DNA from: Jacaranda mimosifolia | Taxonomy: Eukaryota > Streptophyta > Magnoliopsida > Lamiales > Bignoniaceae | DNA: 64,000 nt | Assembly: GCA_018894105.1 (NCBI GenBank) | Contig: CM032122.1 | Coordinates: 39,525,404 to 39,589,403, forward strand | Direction of reading: 5' to 3' | In this document: one piece after another, positions 1 through 9,103 of the stretch | Layout: every line of letters starts with the position of its first letter | Numbering within the stretch: position 1 is the first letter of the stretch | Notes under the pieces: generated by a model | What the model saw: the letters and a program-made list of their open reading frames with translations, nothing else | Told to the model about the DNA's origin: nothing | Databases searched by the model: none | Program-made: the position numbers and the translations under genes

Positions 1-284
1 ATAACAATGCAGTATCCTGAGCAAGATTTTTATAATAAGGAGAAATATAATTTAGACTCCCTAAAAATCTTTGTAATTGAGTTTTATCAGCAATTCTGTC
101 AGGAAACTTAGAAGCAAATTCAATACTTCTATTAATAGGAACAATTTTTCCTTTTTCAATAAAATGACCCAAAAATTTAATTTTAGTTTGAAACAAAACC
201 ATTTTGGGTTTAGAAATAACAAGACCACTATTTATTATAGCAGTTTTAAAAATATTAAGATGTTTAAAATGATTTTCTATGGTA
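1..284 (-). pseudogene. ORF2 fragment (RT to RNase H connection), cut by window edge
   Basis: This stretch matches 3013-3296 inside the full ORF2 copy at 2501-6871 with almost no differences. It corresponds to the end of the reverse transcriptase and the RT-RNase H connection. At about 281-285 it joins leader sequence within the tRNA primer site, so only the first five bases of that site remain on the leader side. The rest of this copy lies left of the window. Confidence 0.85.
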
Positions 285-834
285 CCATCTATGCACTGGA
301 TCTTATGAAGGGGGGCCACAGATCAGGCGGTGAATCACAGCATCACATGATTGGGATTGTTTACCTGAATTTAACAAGCCCACTAAGTATGAATTCTGGA
401 ACACAAGAGCCCCGAAACGCCCACAAACGCCAAACCCGGCTAACAAGGGCAAAAGGGCAAACTTCCAGAGGACAACATACTTAAGAGTGCCGTTAAGCCT
501 CAGAACCCAACCATAACTGGCTAACCAGACCATGAGATCCGAACCCTTCTTACATAGTCTTGTACATATACAGACCTTTACCACAATTATATAGGAAATA
601 TCTAACTCTTACATGTTTAACACAAACACCTTAGCCTTCCATTAGGCTAAGTCTAAAATAAAATAAATATTTAAAACAATAAAATAAAATTAAATCTTAC
701 CCAGCAGAGGTCTTCAAAACTGCAACTTCTTATTACACAAATAAACTAAACTTATAAAAGAAAATTACAAGCGGGGAAATTACAGAAGGGAAATCAGGGG
801 AAAACAAAAGAAAATTTTGGAGAGGAATGGAAAG
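285..834 (-). promoter_or_regulatory. Pregenomic RNA leader, lacking its 3' end
   Basis: Read on the minus strand, this is the viral leader from near the predicted transcript start (about 834) to the start of the tRNA primer site at 285. It contains the short ORF at 631-642, the 5' arm of the leader hairpin whose base is at 612-623, and a GC-richer middle part at about 340-560. The 3' arm and the ORF1 start are missing because the leader is joined directly to an ORF2 fragment at 285. Confidence 0.75.
631..642 (-). CDS. Leader short ORF (M-E-G-stop)
   Basis: This three-codon ORF is the first AUG after the predicted transcript start on the minus strand. It sits inside an 8-bp hairpin (CTTAGCCT / AGGCTAAG, 6-nt loop). 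Its stop is 7 nt before the 12-nt base of the big leader inverted repeat at 612-623. In caulimovirids a short ORF ending 5-10 nt before a stable stem directs ribosome shunting; the position matches, the function is inferred. Confidence 0.6.
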   Translation of the reverse strand: MEG

Positions 835-863
835 CGTCCTCCTCCAACAACAAAACCCCAACC

Positions 864-1046
864 TATTTATAGACAAAAGAAAAAACTGTGCGGACTTCAA
901 ACATTTCGAGTCCGAACAGTAAAAAGCTGAAACTACTGTGCGGATTTTAAAATTTTCGAATCCGAACAGTAACAATGTACAGTAAAAATGAACAGTATAT
1001 TACTGTTCAAATAGTAATCCCTATTACAAATTACTATTTTATCCCT
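864..1046 (-). promoter_or_regulatory. Viral pregenomic RNA promoter with palindromic upstream region
   Basis: A TATAAATA box lies at 864-871 (minus strand), about 175 nt after the ORF3 stop. Upstream are two 36-bp near-palindromes at 885-920 and 935-970. Each has 12-bp arms (ACTGTTCGGAYT / ARTCCGCACAGT) with one mismatch and a 12-nt centre, and they start exactly 50 bp apart. A third perfect palindrome (GAACAGTA-tat-TACTGTTC) is at 990-1008. The repeated ACTGTTC core suggests binding of a dimeric factor. No experimental promoter evidence is available here. Confidence 0.7.
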
Positions 1047-2504
1047 CTATTCTTTTTCCTTTCTGAGGGAAGCAATAATTTTATGAATGTCTTGTGTTGA
1101 GGGTATATCCTCATTGGGGTCCTGTGATTCACCTCCCAGACATCCATATTGGTTGTCATCTGTTCTTGATCTTGATGAAGTAGCCATTGATACATCATCA
1201 TCTTCTTCATCTGATTGCTCTTTATCATCTTTTCCTTTTAACTCAGCTTGTACCATATTAAGTACTTCTTTGAGCAAGTCTTCTTTACACAATTTTCCCT
1301 TGCGCATTTTTATTTTTTCTGAAGCTTTTCCGAACAATGATGAAGCTTCTTTTTTCTTATCAGATTCAAATTTTTCCCTGTATAATTGGGTTGCTTTAAA
1401 AATATTATTTAAAGTATCTTGACCCTCAATCTGGCCACTTTGCTTGTCAATCTGAAGCATTTTGTTCCACCATTTGATATAATAGGAACGATAAAGACAC
1501 GGAATATTATCTTCCGTAACTCCAACATCTGGAACCCATTTCCAGATCCAAGGAATAGAAAATTCCATAAAGAAAAGCATGGCTGCTTTATTAGTTGCCA
1601 TCTCATCATTTTCTTCTGCCTCTATTAATTCTGGAGAATATTGACTCCATTTATCATATGCCTGTCTAAATTGATCTGGCAAAATATTATGAGTAGGGCC
1701 ATATGATTGCCACCAAAACACAAACCAATTTGGTATTTTTGTGTCAAAAAGTTCAGGACATACTTTTATAAACCAAGTATGTTTTTTCCTGGGATTTTCA
1801 TAAAGAAAAACATTTTTAAAAGCCTGGATATAATCCCAGTAATTAAATTTGAAAGTAATTCTATTAACAGAAAATTCTTTTTCTTTTAATGAGGATAAAC
1901 CCCATTCTTCAATAGAAATCAATTTTTTAATTATTATTTTACTAAAATTAAAAACATTTTTCTCTTGATAAGGGAAATAATGATTAACCTCACAAGAGCC
2001 AGTATAAATAAGAATATTTTCAAAAAACATTCTGGGTTTATAAGACCCAGCAGCATATGATGCTGTATCCAAATACCTTTGGTGTATTACCCATGGATCT
2101 TTCTTCCATTGAAGATCTTTATGCTCAAGGATTGTTATTATATCCTTAGCATCTTTTTGCTCAAAAGTTGTGAGGGAATCCTCATCAACTGGGGATGCAA
2201 TATTAGAAGTAACATCCACAAAAGAAGGTTTATTAGTTCCTTCTGGCTTTTTGGACGGGTTGGAGGCAGATGGTTTATTATACTCATCTGTATTTTGTTT
2301 TTGCTTGAATTGCAGAAATTCTGCAAAAAGGGGATCTTTATAAATTGGATCTGAAGAGGTTGAAGAGGCATATGATGCCTGAGAAACCGGGGAAGCTATT
2401 AGCTTCTGTTTGCCATGTTGTATTAGTGGCCTTGGCGTGCCACGATAATTGCTTCCTCTTCCTCCTCTATTAGAGAAGGGATTATGGCCCCTATAAGGGA
2501 TCAT
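1047..2504 (-). CDS. Viral ORF3, protein of unknown function (485 aa), intact
   Basis: This ORF starts with an ATG that overlaps the ORF2 stop as ATGA, so it is probably translated by termination-reinitiation. The N terminus (residues 1-35) is basic and Gly/Arg-rich with RGG-like spots, as in RNA-binding tails. Residues 36-110 are Ser/Thr/Pro-rich and probably disordered. Residues about 115-345 are an aromatic-rich, apparently folded core with many Trp and Tyr. The tail from about 385 is charged and ends in an acidic SDEEDDD-type stretch. I recognise no known domain. Its place after the polymerase is where caulimoviruses keep the inclusion-body/transactivator gene and florendoviruses keep an uncharacterised ORF, but I see no viroplasmin motif. 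All five copies in the window are open. Confidence 0.85.
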   Translation of the reverse strand: MIPYRGHNPFSNRGGRGSNYRGTPRPLIQHGKQKLIASPVSQASYASSTSSDPIYKDPLFAEFLQFKQKQNTDEYNKPSASNPSKKPEGTNKPSFVDVTSNIASPVDEDSLTTFEQKDAKDIITILEHKDLQWKKDPWVIHQRYLDTASYAAGSYKPRMFFENILIYTGSCEVNHYFPYQEKNVFNFSKIIIKKLISIEEWGLSSLKEKEFSVNRITFKFNYWDYIQAFKNVFLYENPRKKHTWFIKVCPELFDTKIPNWFVFWWQSYGPTHNILPDQFRQAYDKWSQYSPELIEAEENDEMATNKAAMLFFMEFSIPWIWKWVPDVGVTEDNIPCLYRSYYIKWWNKMLQIDKQSGQIEGQDTLNNIFKATQLYREKFESDKKKEASSLFGKASEKIKMRKGKLCKEDLLKEVLNMVQAELKGKDDKEQSDEEDDDVSMATSSRSRTDDNQYGCLGGESQDPNEDIPSTQDIHKIIASLRKEKE

Positions 2505-5500
2505 CCCTGCAAAAATTCTCGTGTTAGAAAATCAGGGAGACTATTATCACTACCCTTTTTATATATTATTTTAAAATCAAAAGGGGCTAAATAAGCTTGC
2601 CACCTTGCAAACATTTGTTTTGAAACATTATGTTTAAAATCTTTATTAAACATAAATTGTGCAGCCTGACAATCAGTTTTAACTATAAAAAACTGATTAT
2701 ATAAATCATCTTGAAATTTAAGCACACATTTAACTATAGCAAAAATTTCTTTAGCTACAGTTGCATAATTTTTCTGGCTATCATTCCATTTACCAGAACA
2801 AAATCTAACAAGAATCTCTTGCTTATTATTAGGATCAATTTGAGTTAAAATACCTCCATATCCTAAATCAGAGGCATCAGTTTCAACAATTTTTTCCCAA
2901 TTAGGATTAGAAAGCATTAAACAAGGCAATTTATTAACCTTTTCTTTTATTTTAATAATAGCATTAGTATGACTATCATTCCAAGGTTTAGGAACCTTCT
3001 TTAACCTATCATATAACAATGCAGTATCCTGAGCAAGATTTTTATAATAAGGAGAAATATAATTTAGACTCCCTAAAAATCTTTGTAATTGAGTTTTATC
3101 AGCAATTCTGTCAAGAAACTTAGAAGCAAATTCAATACTTCTATTAATAGGAACAATTTTTCCTTTTTCAATAAAATGACCCAAAAATTTAATTTTAGTT
3201 TGAAACAAAACCATTTTGGGTTTAGAAATAACAAGACCACTATTTATTATAGCAGTTTTAAAAATATTAAGATGTTTAAAATGATTTTCTATGGTATTAG
3301 AAAAAACCAAAATATCATCAATATAAACAATGATAAAGCTATTAAAAGGATTGAAAATATCATTCATAATTTTTTGAAATTCTGAAGGGGCATTCTTCAG
3401 ACCAAATGGCATAACATTCCATTCATATTGCCCAAATGGAACATTAAAGGCAGTTTTAAACTTATCCTTTTCAGCAATTTGAATTTGCCAATAACCAGAT
3501 TTTAAATCAAATTTTGAAAATATATTAGCATCAAAAAGTCTATCAAGCAAATCCTTTTTATTAGGAATAGGATACTTAATCCATTTTAAAACCTTATTAA
3601 GAGGTTTATAGTTTATTACTAATCTAGGAGCACCACGTTCTTGTTCACTATGCTTATTAACATAAAACGCAGTACAGGACCAAGCAGACTTGGTTGGCCT
3701 TATTAAGCTCTTTTGTAATAAAGACTCAATTTCTTTTTTACAATAATTTAAATATTCAGAATTCATTTGACAAGGCCTAGCTTTAGTAGGAATATTACCA
3801 TCAAAGCTATCATCATAAGGCAAATCAACAATATGCTTCTTTCTATTCCAAAAAGCATTAGGGTGTTCATTACACACAGATAAAGCAAATTGATTTTCAA
3901 GAAAAGCTATTTTCTCTTTTAACTTAGGCTTTTCTAATTGATTATCAATATCGAGACTAACAATTTCTTGTTTTAAGAAATTTATATGATTAGTTTTAGC
4001 TTTTAAAACTTCTTCTATATTATTAAGAATTCTAGAAAAAGGTTCAACAATAAATTCAAAATAAATTTCTTTATTATTATATGTACCAGTAAAACCATTT
4101 TTATCAACCATTTTTAAAGGATAAATTTTCTTTAAAAACGGAGTTCCAAGAATGATTTGGTTTGAAATATTTTTAACCAATAAGAAGCTATTAGGAATAC
4201 AGATTTTATTTTTACAAATAAAAGCTTTTGACAATTTATAACTAATGTCAAGTTTTTCACTATTAGCAGTACGAAGAATATGAGTAGTTTTTTCAAAATA
4301 CCTAGTAGGTATTAAACCTTCTTGAATACAATTTAAATCAGCACCACTATCAATTAGTGCTATAAATTCTTTTGAAAAATTATTACTAATTAAAAGTTTT
4401 ATTTTCACAAGCCATTTTTGTGAAGTAATCATTTCTAATTTATTAAGAAAATCATCACTTTGAATATTATTATTAATACTCTCAGGAAAATTAAACATAT
4501 TATCAATTTGAGGAATTATTTGTTTACCCTGAGAAATTTCTAATCTTTTTATTCTTTCTTCTAAAGAGTTATTATTTCTTTTTAAATCAATAATTTCTCT
4601 TTTTAAATTATCCACTTCTTTTTTCAAATCAATCAAATTAGTAGGACTTCTAGATTTATTCCTACTTTCTAATATTTTATAGACTTCAGACATAGAATAG
4701 GGATCATTATCCCTTAAAATATTATTTTGAAAAGAAGAAGTTTGGGAAGGAGAAGAAGAAGAAATATTTTCCATTTCATCTATTATCTTAGATCTTAAAA
4801 TAGGATCTTTTATCATTTTCAAAAATTCAATAGTATTATCATTACTAATAACATTTAATTCAGAAAACTGAGAAATTAAATTATACATCTCATCAGTATC
4901 AGATTTACTATTATCAGATGCAATATTATCACATGACAATCCTTCCTTACAAGGATCACATTCAGAACTAGAACTATCAACACATTCATTAATATTATCA
5001 GAAAAAGCAGAATCAATATCATCATCAGATTCTAACATTAATTTAAAAAGAATATCCTTAAGATTATCATCTATCTCAAGGCTATTAATTCTTTCTCTCA
5101 TTCTACACTTATCAGCATAGTGTCCTACCTTACCACACTTATAACAGGCACCATATTTATGAAATTTCTTTCTTATGGTCCTATTAGAAGGTCTAGGTTC
5201 TCTATAATTTCCAGAATCTCTATAACGTTTCATTTTTTCTTTCTGTTTTTCTCTAGTCTGTTTATGAGTTTTCTTCCTAGATTTTTTTCTATAACTCTCA
5301 TTATCATGTTTTTGTGATTTATTATTACTAACCTGTTTTGGGTTTTCCATCCCAAACTGTCCACAAAACTGACCTAATTGTTTTCTTTCCGTAATATTAT
5401 TACGCTTAATTTGTTGATTCAATTTAATATCATTACAGAGGGCTAATCCTTCCTGAATACAAGTTCCTATTAACTTGCCATATGTAAATTTACTATAGTC

Positions 5501-6871
5501 TATATTAGACTCATTTTGCCTAAGATTTTTTCTGACTCTCTCAGCAAACATATAAGGCAATCCATCTATAAACTTGGATTTCCAATGGTCACTATTTGAC
5601 TCAGGAAGCTCCATAACTCTAGAAAGAAAAGTATCTTTATACCATCTAAAAGATGTAAGACTCTGACATTTTAAACCATTCAATAAAGTTCTAATATGTT
5701 CAGAGTTATTAGTATATCTACCAGTAAAATGTTCTATAATAGTAACAATCAAAGTATAAACAGCATTTTCAATATTATTACTGGTTCCTTCCTGTTTAAC
5801 ACTATTAAGAATCTCCTCTTTATTATTGGGAGAAAGATAATTATCCCACCAACCTTTAAGTTGGCCAGTAAAACCTGCAATAATCATTTTTGCAACAGTA
5901 TTATCACTATTACCATTATTCTTGCAAATAGTACAATACATTAACATACGATGCACCAAATTATAAATATGGCGTTCAGTAAAACCATCCAAATTCCATT
6001 CATAGATGCTTTTACCATTATAAGAATTGTTAAGAACTAAATCTTGTTCTTCATGCAAAACATCTTGTGGTGTAGGCCTAGGATAATAATAAGTTCTCAT
6101 TGTTGGCCTATCTGCATAATTCTGAATTTTATTAATCTCTTCCCTAACTTTATTATTATAATCATTCTCATCTAATTCCTTATTAAGAGTAGAAATCCTA
6201 AATTCAGCAAATTTCTTAGTTATTACCTTTTCTATTTCAGAAACATCCCTAACAATGAAATCATTAACTTCAGGAGGGGGCTGAATAGAAGGCATAGCAA
6301 TATGATCAGGAGCAGGATGAACAAATTGTTTATTAATTTTCTCTTCCAAATTATTAATATTTTTATTTAATTTTTCCATATTCACAATTATATCATTGAG
6401 TCTTTTATCAAGTTGGTAAATATTTTCACCAAGTACATTTAAATATAAATTAGCATAATTCTGCTGTTTAATTAAAACATTCATATTACGAGTAGTAACA
6501 ACAGCTGTATCATTTTCAAGCATTTTATAAAATGCAACAAAAGAAAATTTATTATTACCTTCAATAATAAAAGAATCTTGTGGAGGAAAAACAGTTTTTT
6601 CTTTCCTACCATTATCATAAATATAAGTTCTTTCAAGAACAGAAATTTGAGGTTCAATATAATTGACCAAAAACCAAGGAACAAAAGGTATTATTTGATT
6701 TTTCTCTTCTACGAATTTATAAAATTCTGTTTGAAAATAATTTTGTTGATCTTTATTAAAATTATCAAAAAACCATTTTCTAAATAAAATCCAACGATCT
6801 TTATTAAACTCTAGTGATATAAGTTTTCTATTATAAGAACCTTTTGAAAAATCAAGTTTGTCTTGATTCAT
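2501..6871 (-). CDS. Viral ORF2 polyprotein (coat-protease-RT-RNase H), full length
   Basis: This 1456-codon ORF is the replication and capsid polyprotein. Residues 1-300 hold an N-terminal region with predicted helices. A gag/coat-like core lies at about 330-480 (motif GQLKGWWDNYL near 335). A Lys/Arg-rich stretch at about 515-570 leads to a CCHC knuckle C576-C579-H584-C589. Then come an acidic Ser/Asp region (605-690), a heptad coiled coil (about 742-780), the aspartic protease (DSG at 841-843), the RT (about 1030-1230, YIDD at 1183-1186) and RNase H (DAS at 1332-1334, to the end). There is no integrase. It starts 14 nt after the ORF1 stop and overlaps ORF3 by ATGA. One residue in the connection region differs from all other copies (Leu for Pro). 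Confidence 0.95.
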   Translation of the reverse strand: MNQDKLDFSKGSYNRKLISLEFNKDRWILFRKWFFDNFNKDQQNYFQTEFYKFVEEKNQIIPFVPWFLVNYIEPQISVLERTYIYDNGRKEKTVFPPQDSFIIEGNNKFSFVAFYKMLENDTAVVTTRNMNVLIKQQNYANLYLNVLGENIYQLDKRLNDIIVNMEKLNKNINNLEEKINKQFVHPAPDHIAMPSIQPPPEVNDFIVRDVSEIEKVITKKFAEFRISTLNKELDENDYNNKVREEINKIQNYADRPTMRTYYYPRPTPQDVLHEEQDLVLNNSYNGKSIYEWNLDGFTERHIYNLVHRMLMYCTICKNNGNSDNTVAKMIIAGFTGQLKGWWDNYLSPNNKEEILNSVKQEGTSNNIENAVYTLIVTIIEHFTGRYTNNSEHIRTLLNGLKCQSLTSFRWYKDTFLSRVMELPESNSDHWKSKFIDGLPYMFAERVRKNLRQNESNIDYSKFTYGKLIGTCIQEGLALCNDIKLNQQIKRNNITERKQLGQFCGQFGMENPKQVSNNKSQKHDNESYRKKSRKKTHKQTREKQKEKMKRYRDSGNYREPRPSNRTIRKKFHKYGACYKCGKVGHYADKCRMRERINSLEIDDNLKDILFKLMLESDDDIDSAFSDNINECVDSSSSECDPCKEGLSCDNIASDNSKSDTDEMYNLISQFSELNVISNDNTIEFLKMIKDPILRSKIIDEMENISSSSPSQTSSFQNNILRDNDPYSMSEVYKILESRNKSRSPTNLIDLKKEVDNLKREIIDLKRNNNSLEERIKRLEISQGKQIIPQIDNMFNFPESINNNIQSDDFLNKLEMITSQKWLVKIKLLISNNFSKEFIALIDSGADLNCIQEGLIPTRYFEKTTHILRTANSEKLDISYKLSKAFICKNKICIPNSFLLVKNISNQIILGTPFLKKIYPLKMVDKNGFTGTYNNKEIYFEFIVEPFSRILNNIEEVLKAKTNHINFLKQEIVSLDIDNQLEKPKLKEKIAFLENQFALSVCNEHPNAFWNRKKHIVDLPYDDSFDGNIPTKARPCQMNSEYLNYCKKEIESLLQKSLIRPTKSAWSCTAFYVNKHSEQERGAPRLVINYKPLNKVLKWIKYPIPNKKDLLDRLFDANIFSKFDLKSGYWQIQIAEKDKFKTAFNVPFGQYEWNVMPFGLKNAPSEFQKIMNDIFNPFNSFIIVYIDDILVFSNTIENHFKHLNIFKTAIINSGLVISKPKMVLFQTKIKFLGHFIEKGKIVPINRSIEFASKFLDRIADKTQLQRFLGSLNYISPYYKNLAQDTALLYDRLKKVPKPWNDSHTNAIIKIKEKVNKLPCLMLSNPNWEKIVETDASDLGYGGILTQIDPNNKQEILVRFCSGKWNDSQKNYATVAKEIFAIVKCVLKFQDDLYNQFFIVKTDCQAAQFMFNKDFKHNVSKQMFARWQAYLAPFDFKIIYKKGSDNSLPDFLTREFLQG

Positions 6872-6885
6872 TATAAAACAATTTA

Positions 6886-7694
6886 TTAAATGCGAGTATT
6901 TCTCACAGAAAAATCCATATCGGATTCAGTTGGTTCCAGAGACTCCTCACTATTATTATCAGTAGGAATACCATGAACAATATTATCAGAAGAAATTTTT
7001 AATTTTCCAAAACGAGTTTCAGAATTATTATCTCTAACTCTAGATGTTGAAGCTCTAGACAATTCAGGACTTTCAACTGTATAATCAAGAGGATCAAACA
7101 CAGAAAATGAAGAATAAGAAGAAGATCTATGAGATCTACTTGATTTTAACCTATTATTACCAGGTTTTTTAAAATCAATTAAAACATTCCCATCTGGGGT
7201 TTGAATTACCTTAATTAATTCAGTTTGTATTACTGGTTGAATAGGAATAACATTTTCCATTAACCAATTTTCAGGAAATCTAACTTCATCCCATTTTATT
7301 GGTTTTCTAGTTGTTATATGAGATTTACAAAAATTGGTTTCAATTAAAATAGTTTCATTTTTATTATTATTTATCATTTTACACATAGGATTCAATGTGT
7401 ATAAAGGCTTATAATATATGCGATAAGTAATACAAATTGTTTCAGTATTTACCATATAATTATAACCATGCAACTTTACATTTAAAGTTAAAGCATGTAA
7501 AATATTAACATCAGTTAATGATAACTGCAAATTAGGATAAACATTAAAATAAACCGGGCCATGTGCCAAACTCGATTGTATCACACCCATAATTGAGTGC
7601 TTCCAATTTAAATTACGAGCATCACGCAAAATAGCAATAAAACTATCAGGAAGATTATCAAGAGTAAGTGGTTTAAAAGCAATCTGTATTATCA
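6886..7694 (-). pseudogene. ORF1 movement-protein copy, 5' truncated
   Basis: Codons from about 96 to 362 of ORF1 are present in frame and end in tandem TAATAA stops 14 nt before ORF2. The first 95 codons, the leader and the primer site are missing. At 7692-7698 the sequence jumps, with about four filler bases, to a fragment of ORF2. The viral start codon is lost, so any start used here would be fortuitous. Confidence 0.85.
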
Positions 7695-7979
7695 TAAAAC
7701 AGTTTTTTCTTTCCTACCATTATCATAAATATAAGTTCTTTCAAGAACAGAAATTTGAGGTTCAATATAATTGACCAAAAACCAAGGAACAAAAGGTATT
7801 ATTTGATTTTTCTCTTCTACGAATTTATAAAATTCTGTTTGAAAATAATTTTGTTGATCTTTATTAAAATTATCAAAAAACCATTTTCTAAATAAAATCC
7901 AACGATCTTTATTAAACTCTAGTGATATAAGTTTTCTATTATAAGAACCTTTTGAAAAATCAAGTTTGTCTTGATTCAT
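7695..7979 (-). pseudogene. ORF2 5' fragment (first about 94 codons)
   Basis: The native ORF2 start codon and the first 94 or so codons are present, then the sequence runs into the truncated ORF1 at 7694. No coat, protease or RT region is included. It follows the ORF1 copy at 7994-8983 with the normal 14-nt spacing, so it is the stump of another viral genome. Confidence 0.85.
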
Positions 7980-7993
7980 TATAAAACAATTTA

Positions 7994-8983
7994 TTAAATG
8001 CGAGTATTTCTCACAGAAAAATCCATATCGGATTCAGTTGGTTCCAGAGACTCCTCACTATTATTATCAGTAGGAATACCATGAACAATATTATCAGAAG
8101 AAATTTTTAATTTTCCAAAACGAGTTTCAGAATTATTATCTCTAACTCTAGATGTTGAAGCTCTAGACAATTCAGGACTTTCAACTGTATAATCAAGAGG
8201 ATCAAACACAGAAAATGAAGAATAAGAAGAAGATCTATGAGATCTACTTGATTTTAACCTATTATTACCAGGTTTTTTAAAATCAATTAAAACATTCCCA
8301 TCTGGGGTTTGAATTACCTTATTTAATTCAGTTTGTATTACTGGTTGAATAGGAATAACATTTTCCATTAACCAATTTTCAGGAAATCTAACTTCATCCC
8401 ATTTTATTGGTTTTCTAGTTGTTATATGAGATTTACAAAAATTGGTTTCAATTAAAATAGTTTCATTTTTATTATTATTTATCATTTTACACATAGGATT
8501 CAATGTGTATAAAGGCTCATCAGTTAATGATAACTGCAAATTAGGATAAACATTAAAATAAACCGGGCCATGTGCCAAACTCGATTGTATCACACCCATA
8601 ATTGAGTGCTTCCAATTTAAATTACGAGCATCACGCAAAATAGCAATAAAACTATCAGGAAGATTATCAAGAGTAAGTGGTTTAAAAGCAATCTGTATTA
8701 AACCAATATGAATAAATCTATAATCAGCAGATCTATACTTATCAATATCAGATCTATGAAAAAGCTGTAAAGTAATATCATCTTTAGAAATAGGAATTGT
8801 TTCTTCCGTAGTTTTTACTACCTGTTTGAGACCTATTTTCTCAAATGTTCCATATTGATAAATAAGTTTTGGATCCACTTTTGGAATGGTCCATTTATTA
8901 AGAAGTTCAATATTAACTGGAAGATCTATTTCCTCCATAGTACTATTCTTAATATTACTAGATTTTCCTTTAAGAAAATTCAT
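7994..8983 (-). pseudogene. ORF1 movement-protein copy with 33-codon in-frame deletion
   Basis: The ORF is open for 329 codons but lacks 99 bp (about residues 156-188) in the middle of the 30K-like core, just after the SLTD motif. The start codon, the leader 3' arm and the primer site upstream are preserved. Loss of this part of the core probably makes the product nonfunctional, although the frame is kept. Confidence 0.85.
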
Positions 8984-9103
8984 TTTAAGAGAGTGTTAAA
9001 CATGCAATAATTAAATATTCCCTATACTCCCAAGGCTCTGATACCATCTATGCACTGGATCTTATGAAGGGGGGCCACAGATCAGGCGGTGAATCACAGC
9101 ATC
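8984..9103 (-). promoter_or_regulatory. Leader 3' part with tRNA-Met primer binding site
   Basis: The 3' arm of the leader inverted repeat lies next to the ORF1 start, followed (minus-strand upstream) by the primer site TGGTATCAGAGCC at 9034-9046 and about 55 bp of the central leader. At about 9103 the leader jumps into the RT part of another ORF2 copy; the leader 5' half and the promoter are absent. Confidence 0.8.
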
